Source: UBA1081 sp964613045
GTDB taxonomy: Bacteria; Bacillota; Clostridia; Oscillospirales; Acutalibacteraceae
Direction: 5' to 3'
Assembly (NCBI GenBank): GCA_964613045.1
Contig: CAZTFS010000082.1
Span: 1 to 10,483 of the forward strand
Length of the DNA: 10,483 bases
A model generated the notes under the pieces. That model was not told where the DNA came from, ran no database searches, and saw only the letters and a list, made by a program, of their open reading frames with translations. A program made the translations under genes and the position numbers. Of this stretch, positions 7,742 through 10,483 are shown one piece after another. How positions within the stretch are numbered: position 1 is the stretch's first letter; the number at the start of each line of letters is the position of its first letter.

Positions 7742-8185
7742 TTATTTCTTTCCCGTAGAACCGAAGCCGCCCGAACCTCTCTCAGTCTCATCAAGAGAAT
7801 CACATTCTTCGGTTTCCATAAGGCTTACGGGCATTATTACCATCTGAGCCACACGCTCTCCCGGATCAACGGTATAAGGCTCGTCAAACTGATTGACAAG
7901 TCCGACAATTATCTCTCCCCTGTAATCGCTGTCAACAACACCGACACAATTTGCAGGTGCAAGACCGTGATTTATGGAAAGACCGCTTCTTGCAAAAATA
8001 AACGCACCGTAATCGGCAGATGGCAGAGCGATCGCAATTCCTGTGGGAAATTTCACACATTCATGAGGCTTTACGGTTATCTTTTCGTCTATACAGGCAT
8101 AAAGATCCATACCTGCACTGCCTGCTGTTGCCCTTTTGGGAACAACAGCATTATCACGCACTTTTTTTATCTTCAGAGTACCCAT
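7742..8185 (-). CDS. dut: dUTP diphosphatase (dUTPase)
   Basis: Trimeric dUTPase hydrolysing dUTP to dUMP and pyrophosphate, which keeps uracil out of DNA and supplies dUMP for dTMP synthesis. At 147 residues it is complete, and all five family motifs are present in order: AGSAGMDLYA (21-30), PTGIAI (47-52), RSGLS (66-70), VGVVDSDYRGEI (81-92, with the catalytic Asp and Tyr88), PGERVAQMVI (108-117) and the C-terminal glycine-rich arm RGSGGFGSTG (136-145). The ATG at 8185 is 2 nt beyond the zapA stop. A perfect AGGAGG lies inside the last codons of zapA (Gln-Glu-Val), so the two genes are tightly coupled. Together with tmk at the other end of the operon it covers two steps of dTTP supply. Confidence 0.96.
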   Translation of the reverse strand: MGTLKIKKVRDNAVVPKRATAGSAGMDLYACIDEKITVKPHECVKFPTGIAIALPSADYGAFIFARSGLSINHGLAPANCVGVVDSDYRGEIIVGLVNQFDEPYTVDPGERVAQMVIMPVSLMETEECDSLDETERGSGGFGSTGKK

Positions 8186-8187
8186 TT

Positions 8188-8508
8188 TCAGACCTCCTGA
8201 GAGCCTTTCTTCAGTTTTGCAAGCTCTCTCTTAAGCATGTCACGCTCGGATTTTGCCTGAGCCGCATCTGCAAGGTACTCCTTGAGCTGAATTTTCATGC
8301 TTTCGATCTCAGCTTTTGCCTTAGCCGCCTCGTCGGCATAATCAAGAAGCACAAGCACGGTTGCCTGTGTAGGGTTTATTCGTCCCGAAGCCATAACAGC
8401 CGAGATTTTTTCGTCAGCAAGCTCTGCCACGGACTTTGCGTATTCGGGATCATTGTCAGTTGCAACGGTGTAAGGAACACCTGCTATAGTGATTTTAATC
8501 TTTTCCAT
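8188..8508 (-). CDS. zapA: Cell division protein ZapA
   Basis: A 106-residue ZapA-family protein that bundles and stabilises FtsZ filaments at the division site. The N-terminal globular part shows the family pattern KIKITIAGVPYTVATDNDPEY, followed by A-x2-ADEKISAVMASG. The C-terminal half (about 60-100) is a charged heptad-like coiled coil (KAEIESMKIQLKEYL, then KSERDMLKRELAKLKKG) expected to dimerise. It is the first gene of the operon, about 32 nt downstream of the predicted start of transcription. The Shine-Dalgarno sequence is weak (GGAA about 9 nt before the ATG), in contrast to the perfect one for dut in its last codons. In many Firmicutes zapA lies near pheT or mutS2, so this replication-gene context is of note. 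Confidence 0.85.
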   Translation of the reverse strand: MEKIKITIAGVPYTVATDNDPEYAKSVAELADEKISAVMASGRINPTQATVLVLLDYADEAAKAKAEIESMKIQLKEYLADAAQAKSERDMLKRELAKLKKGSQEV

Positions 8509-8547
8509 ATTTTATCATTCCATATCCGAAAATTATTTAACATTTAT

Positions 8548-8576
8548 ATTATATATATTTTTCCCGCAACTTGCAA
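8548..8576 (-). promoter_or_regulatory. Sigma-A promoter of the zapA-dut-dnaD-dnaC-rsmA-tmk operon
   Basis: On the minus strand TTGCAA (-35, 8571-8576) and a perfect TATAAT (-10, 8548-8553) are separated by exactly 17 bases. Transcription would begin near 8541, leaving a leader of about 32 nt before zapA. No comparable promoter was noticed between the operon genes, where gaps are at most 37 nt. Confidence 0.75.
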
Positions 8577-8647
8577 TACAAATTTTAAACTATCGCTGAT
8601 AATTATTTTTTCTAAAACACTTTTAACAATTTATTGCAAAAAAAATA

Positions 8648-8675
8648 TTGACATGTCTGTTGATTGTGCTATAAT
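8648..8675 (+). promoter_or_regulatory. Full-consensus sigma-A promoter of the cysteine-rich vWA gene
   Basis: TTGACA (8648-8653) and TATAAT (8670-8675) both match consensus at all six positions with a 16-base spacer, and TG at 8667-8668 forms an extended -10. Transcription would start near 8682. GGAGG (8701-8705) sits seven bases before the ATG at 8713. This predicts high basal expression. It diverges from the operon promoter, with about 72 bases between the two -35 boxes. Confidence 0.88.
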
Positions 8676-8712
8676 AATGATGTAAATTTATAACCGATAC
8701 GGAGGTATTTTT

Positions 8713-9951
8713 ATGAAAAAATCTTTTACAAAGATTGTTTCTGTGGTAATTGCAGTTATGCTTGCAGTTACTGCGATGGCATGTTTTGCTTCTGCAGCAG
8801 GTAAGGTTGAAGGCTGTGAGTGCAAATGCTGTCAGAGTTCTGCCAACTCCTCGAATTCTTCCACCACTGATTTTCAGGGCGACAGAGATATTTATCTTGT
8901 TCTTGACGTTTCAGGCAGTATGAGCGGCACACCCATCAAAAAGCTCAAGGAAGCAGCAAAACAGTTCTGTGCAACAATGATGGACGATATGACCGGAACA
9001 AACAGGATCGCTATCGTTACATACGGAACAAAAGTAGCAACCTACAACTTCTCTTCCGACTACGATGAGCTTGCAGCAACAATCGACGGTCTTACAGCAA
9101 AGGGCAGTACAGCAATGTACGACGCACTTATGGCTGTTAAGGACATTAACGAAAAGGTCGGCAATCAGAACGCTACAAAGCATGTAGTTGTTATGGCTGA
9201 CGGTCTTCCCAACGAAGGTGCAACTCTTTCAAGCGGACATTACACATCAAAAGACAGCAACATGTACTACAAGTACGGCAACGCTGTTTACTCAACAGCT
9301 GCAGGTATGTGGTATGATTACAACATCTATTCCATCGGCTTCTTCCACAATCTCGGCGGCAGCCAGCTTAAGTTCGGCTCACTCCTTATGAACGATATCC
9401 AGAATTCACTCTACCTTGAAGTATTTTCTCCCGAAGAGCTTCTCGGTGCTTTCACAGGCGTAGCTGACAGCATACTCGGTGCATGCATCTGTGAAGAAGG
9501 CTGCGATTGCGGTCTTTACGGCTGTTGCGAATGCTGTACAGGCGAAAAAGCTCCCTGCATCAACGCAGACGTAGACGGCAGCTGTAACTGTGCCGTAAAC
9601 TGCACATGCGGAGCTGTCTGCACATGCGGCGAAGGCTGTACCTGTAATGCTTGTGCAAACGCAAACGACGACGGCAGCTGTAACTGTGCCGTAAACTGTA
9701 CATGCGGAGCTGTCTGCACATGCGGCGAAGGCTGTACCTGTAGTGCTTGTGCAAACGCAAACGACGACGGCAGCTGTAACTGTGCCGTAAACTGCACATG
9801 CGGCGACAACTGTACTTGCGGTCCTAACTGTGCATGCTGCGTAGAAAAGTCAATTCCTCAGACAGGTGACTCAATGTTAGGTATCGCTGCTGCTGCAGTG
9901 ATCATGGTTGCAGGCATTGCACTCGTAGCATCCAAAAAGCGTGAAGATTGA
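8713..9951 (+). CDS. Secreted sortase-anchored vWA-domain protein with cysteine-rich CxC repeats
   Basis: A 412-residue surface protein of unknown specific function. Residues 1-29 form a signal peptide (basic MKKSFTK, hydrophobic core, ASA cleavage region). A short CECKCC cluster (35-40) and a Ser/Asn/Thr linker follow. A von Willebrand factor A domain (about 57-255) has a complete metal-ion-dependent adhesion site: D65-x-S67-x-S69, T133 and D163. Residues 258-376 hold 36 cysteines, mostly as CxC pairs spaced by three residues, in a 32-residue repeat. The C-terminus is a sorting signal: IPQTG (381-385), a hydrophobic helix (about 388-406) and the basic tail SKKRED. Such vWA domains bind protein ligands through a divalent metal. 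The tail could be a disulfide-rich stalk or could bind metals. No sortase is in the window. C24 is not in a canonical lipobox. Confidence 0.88.
   Translation: MKKSFTKIVSVVIAVMLAVTAMACFASAAGKVEGCECKCCQSSANSSNSSTTDFQGDRDIYLVLDVSGSMSGTPIKKLKEAAKQFCATMMDDMTGTNRIAIVTYGTKVATYNFSSDYDELAATIDGLTAKGSTAMYDALMAVKDINEKVGNQNATKHVVVMADGLPNEGATLSSGHYTSKDSNMYYKYGNAVYSTAAGMWYDYNIYSIGFFHNLGGSQLKFGSLLMNDIQNSLYLEVFSPEELLGAFTGVADSILGACICEEGCDCGLYGCCECCTGEKAPCINADVDGSCNCAVNCTCGAVCTCGEGCTCNACANANDDGSCNCAVNCTCGAVCTCGEGCTCSACANANDDGSCNCAVNCTCGDNCTCGPNCACCVEKSIPQTGDSMLGIAAAAVIMVAGIALVASKKRED
9574..9840 (+). repeat. Tandem 96-bp repeats encoding the CxC tail
   Basis: Two full units (9574-9669 and 9670-9765) differ at only two of 96 positions. 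A third unit starts at 9766, matches for about 38 bases, then diverges into a related CxC sequence up to 9840. Each unit encodes 32 residues with nine cysteines. The repeats are in frame, so gain or loss of units would change tail length without breaking the sorting signal. Confidence 0.95.
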
Positions 9952-9974
9952 TAATTCAATAAAAGCTTGATCAT

Positions 9975-10009
9975 AGGTCGGCGGTTCATTCCGCCGACTT
10001 TTATTTTTT
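9975..10009 (+). terminator. Intrinsic terminator of the vWA gene
   Basis: GTCGGCGG (9977-9984) and CCGCCGAC (9991-9998) form a perfect eight-pair stem around a six-base loop, extended by one or two A/G-T pairs, and are followed by TTTTATTTTTT (9999-10009). It begins about 25 nt after the stop codon at 9949-9951. Confidence 0.92.
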
Positions 10010-10035
10010 ACCGAAATAACCTTCACACAGCCAAT

Positions 10036-10099
10036 TTTTTGTTCACGGAAAGTCAGTTTTCTTGTTTTGAACAAAAATATTGCCGAATAGGTAATATTT
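10036..10099. promoter_or_regulatory. Two adjacent inverted repeats upstream of the FAD oxidoreductase promoter
   Basis: TTTTTGTTCA (10036-10045) is exactly complementary to TGAACAAAAA (10068-10077) across 22 bases. Partly overlapping its right arm, AAATATTGCC (10075-10084) pairs with GGTAATATTT (10090-10099) around a five-base loop, with one G/T pair. They lie between the vWA terminator and the promoter at 10116-10150. They could be an operator or a second weak terminator. No specific regulator can be named. Confidence 0.35.
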
Positions 10100-10115
10100 C
10101 TTTCTTATTTTACTC

Positions 10116-10150
10116 TTGTACTTTGCATATTCTTTATGTTATACTATAGT
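10116..10150 (+). promoter_or_regulatory. Probable promoter of the FAD oxidoreductase gene
   Basis: Two overlapping -10 candidates, TATACT (10140-10145) and TATAGT (10145-10150), are each one base from consensus. The -35 boxes are poor: TTGTAC (10116-10121, 18-base spacer) for the first and TTGCAT (10123-10128, 16-base spacer) for the second. An activator may be needed, or the promoter may simply be weak. Confidence 0.5.
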
Positions 10151-10193
10151 GAGTATTGTTATAATTATTATAATAATAAGGAGTCTGTTGAAT

Positions 10194-10483
10194 ATGGAGC
10201 ATTTTAATGTAGTTATAATCGGTGCAGGTCCTGCAGGTATTTTTACGGCACTTGAACTGTACAGAAAACAGTCACCCGATTTTAAGGTTCTCATTGCTGA
10301 TGAGGGAATGGATATAATCAAAAGAACATGTCCCGCAAGAAGCAAAGGAAAATGTGTCCGCTGTGAGCCCTGCAACATAATGAGCGGTTGGGCAGGTGCA
10401 GGTGCATTTTCAGACGGCAAGCTCTCTCTTTCGGAAGAAGTGGGCGGCAATCTGACCGACTACAAAAGCGTGGAAGAAGTCCG
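10194..10483 (+). CDS. FAD-dependent oxidoreductase (COG2509-like), 3'-truncated
   Basis: The frame from the ATG at 10194 stays open to the right edge: 96 complete codons plus two bases, with the rest of the gene outside. AAGGAG (10178-10183) lies ten bases upstream. The N-terminus is a Rossmann dinucleotide-binding fold, VVIIGAGPAGI (6-16, GxGxxG at G10, G12 and G15), with an acidic strand end at LIADEG. A cysteine cluster follows, C46-x7-C54-x2-C57-x2-C60, then WAGAGAFSDGKLSLS (66-80). This combination of a cysteine cluster before a GAGAFSDGKL motif matches, from memory, the uncharacterised NAD(P)/FAD-dependent dehydrogenase group COG2509. The substrate is unknown. A terminator separates it from the vWA gene, so they are probably separate transcripts. 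Confidence 0.85.
   Translation, partial: MEHFNVVIIGAGPAGIFTALELYRKQSPDFKVLIADEGMDIIKRTCPARSKGKCVRCEPCNIMSGWAGAGAFSDGKLSLSEEVGGNLTDYKSVEEV

Noticed and set aside
8020..8685. Plus-strand open frame of 221 codons opposite dut and zapA
   Set aside because: It is antisense to two clearly recognisable genes, runs into the divergent promoter region and has no family-like sequence.
8776..8784. Lipoprotein signal at C24 of the vWA protein
   Set aside because: The residues before the cysteine (Ala-Met-Ala) do not fit a canonical lipobox, an ASA-type cleavage site follows, and the protein already has a C-terminal sortase signal.
9516..9809. Minus-strand open frames across the cysteine-rich repeats
   Set aside because: They are a by-product of the tandem repeat and give low-complexity translations; the plus-strand frame has signal peptide, vWA domain and sorting signal.
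9574..9840. CRISPR array
   Set aside because: The units are contiguous 96-bp in-frame coding repeats without unique spacers.

Overview
The window looks like chromosomal DNA of a low-to-moderate G+C, Gram-positive anaerobe of class Clostridia, most likely a Ruminococcus-like member of Oscillospiraceae. The reasons are the DnaD/DnaC-type helicase-loading pair, a YfhO-family membrane protein, ZapA, AGGAGG-type ribosome binding sites, sigma-A promoters and a sortase signal of the IPQTGD type. The genus assignment is inference. No rRNA, tRNA, CRISPR array, phage gene or transposase is visible.

Layout. (1) 1-648, plus strand: the 3' part of a DUF554 (YdfK-like) membrane protein cut by the left edge. 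(2) 649-936: a gene-free stretch with a strong hairpin, a compact palindromic repeat element with mutually exclusive pairings, and a bidirectional terminator. (3) 937-3942, minus: a large YfhO-family polytopic membrane protein with its own promoter and a leader of about 150 nt. (4) 4155-8508, minus: a tight six-gene housekeeping operon transcribed in the order zapA, dut, dnaD-like, dnaC-like, rsmA, tmk from a good promoter at 8548-8576. (5) 8713-9951, plus: a secreted, sortase-anchored von Willebrand factor A protein with an extreme cysteine-rich CxC repeat tail. It is driven by a full-consensus promoter divergent from the operon and closed by a clean terminator. (6) 10194 to the right edge, plus: the N-terminal part of an FAD-dependent oxidoreductase.

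How the genes work together. The operon couples nucleotide supply for DNA synthesis (Dut makes dUMP and removes dUTP; Tmk converts dTMP to dTDP) with replicative helicase loading (DnaD-like and DnaC-like proteins), 16S rRNA maturation (RsmA) and Z-ring assembly (ZapA). Its genes are separated by -4 to +37 nt, and several ribosome binding sites lie inside the preceding gene. YfhO and the cysteine-rich vWA protein are cell-envelope functions flanking this core.

The least ordinary item is the vWA protein: 36 cysteines in about 119 residues, mostly as CxC pairs three residues apart, encoded by almost identical 96-bp DNA repeats and expressed from a near-ideal promoter. I see no complete new multi-gene system here. 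The cysteine-rich surface protein and the palindromic element at about 657-802 are the best candidates for undescribed biology.
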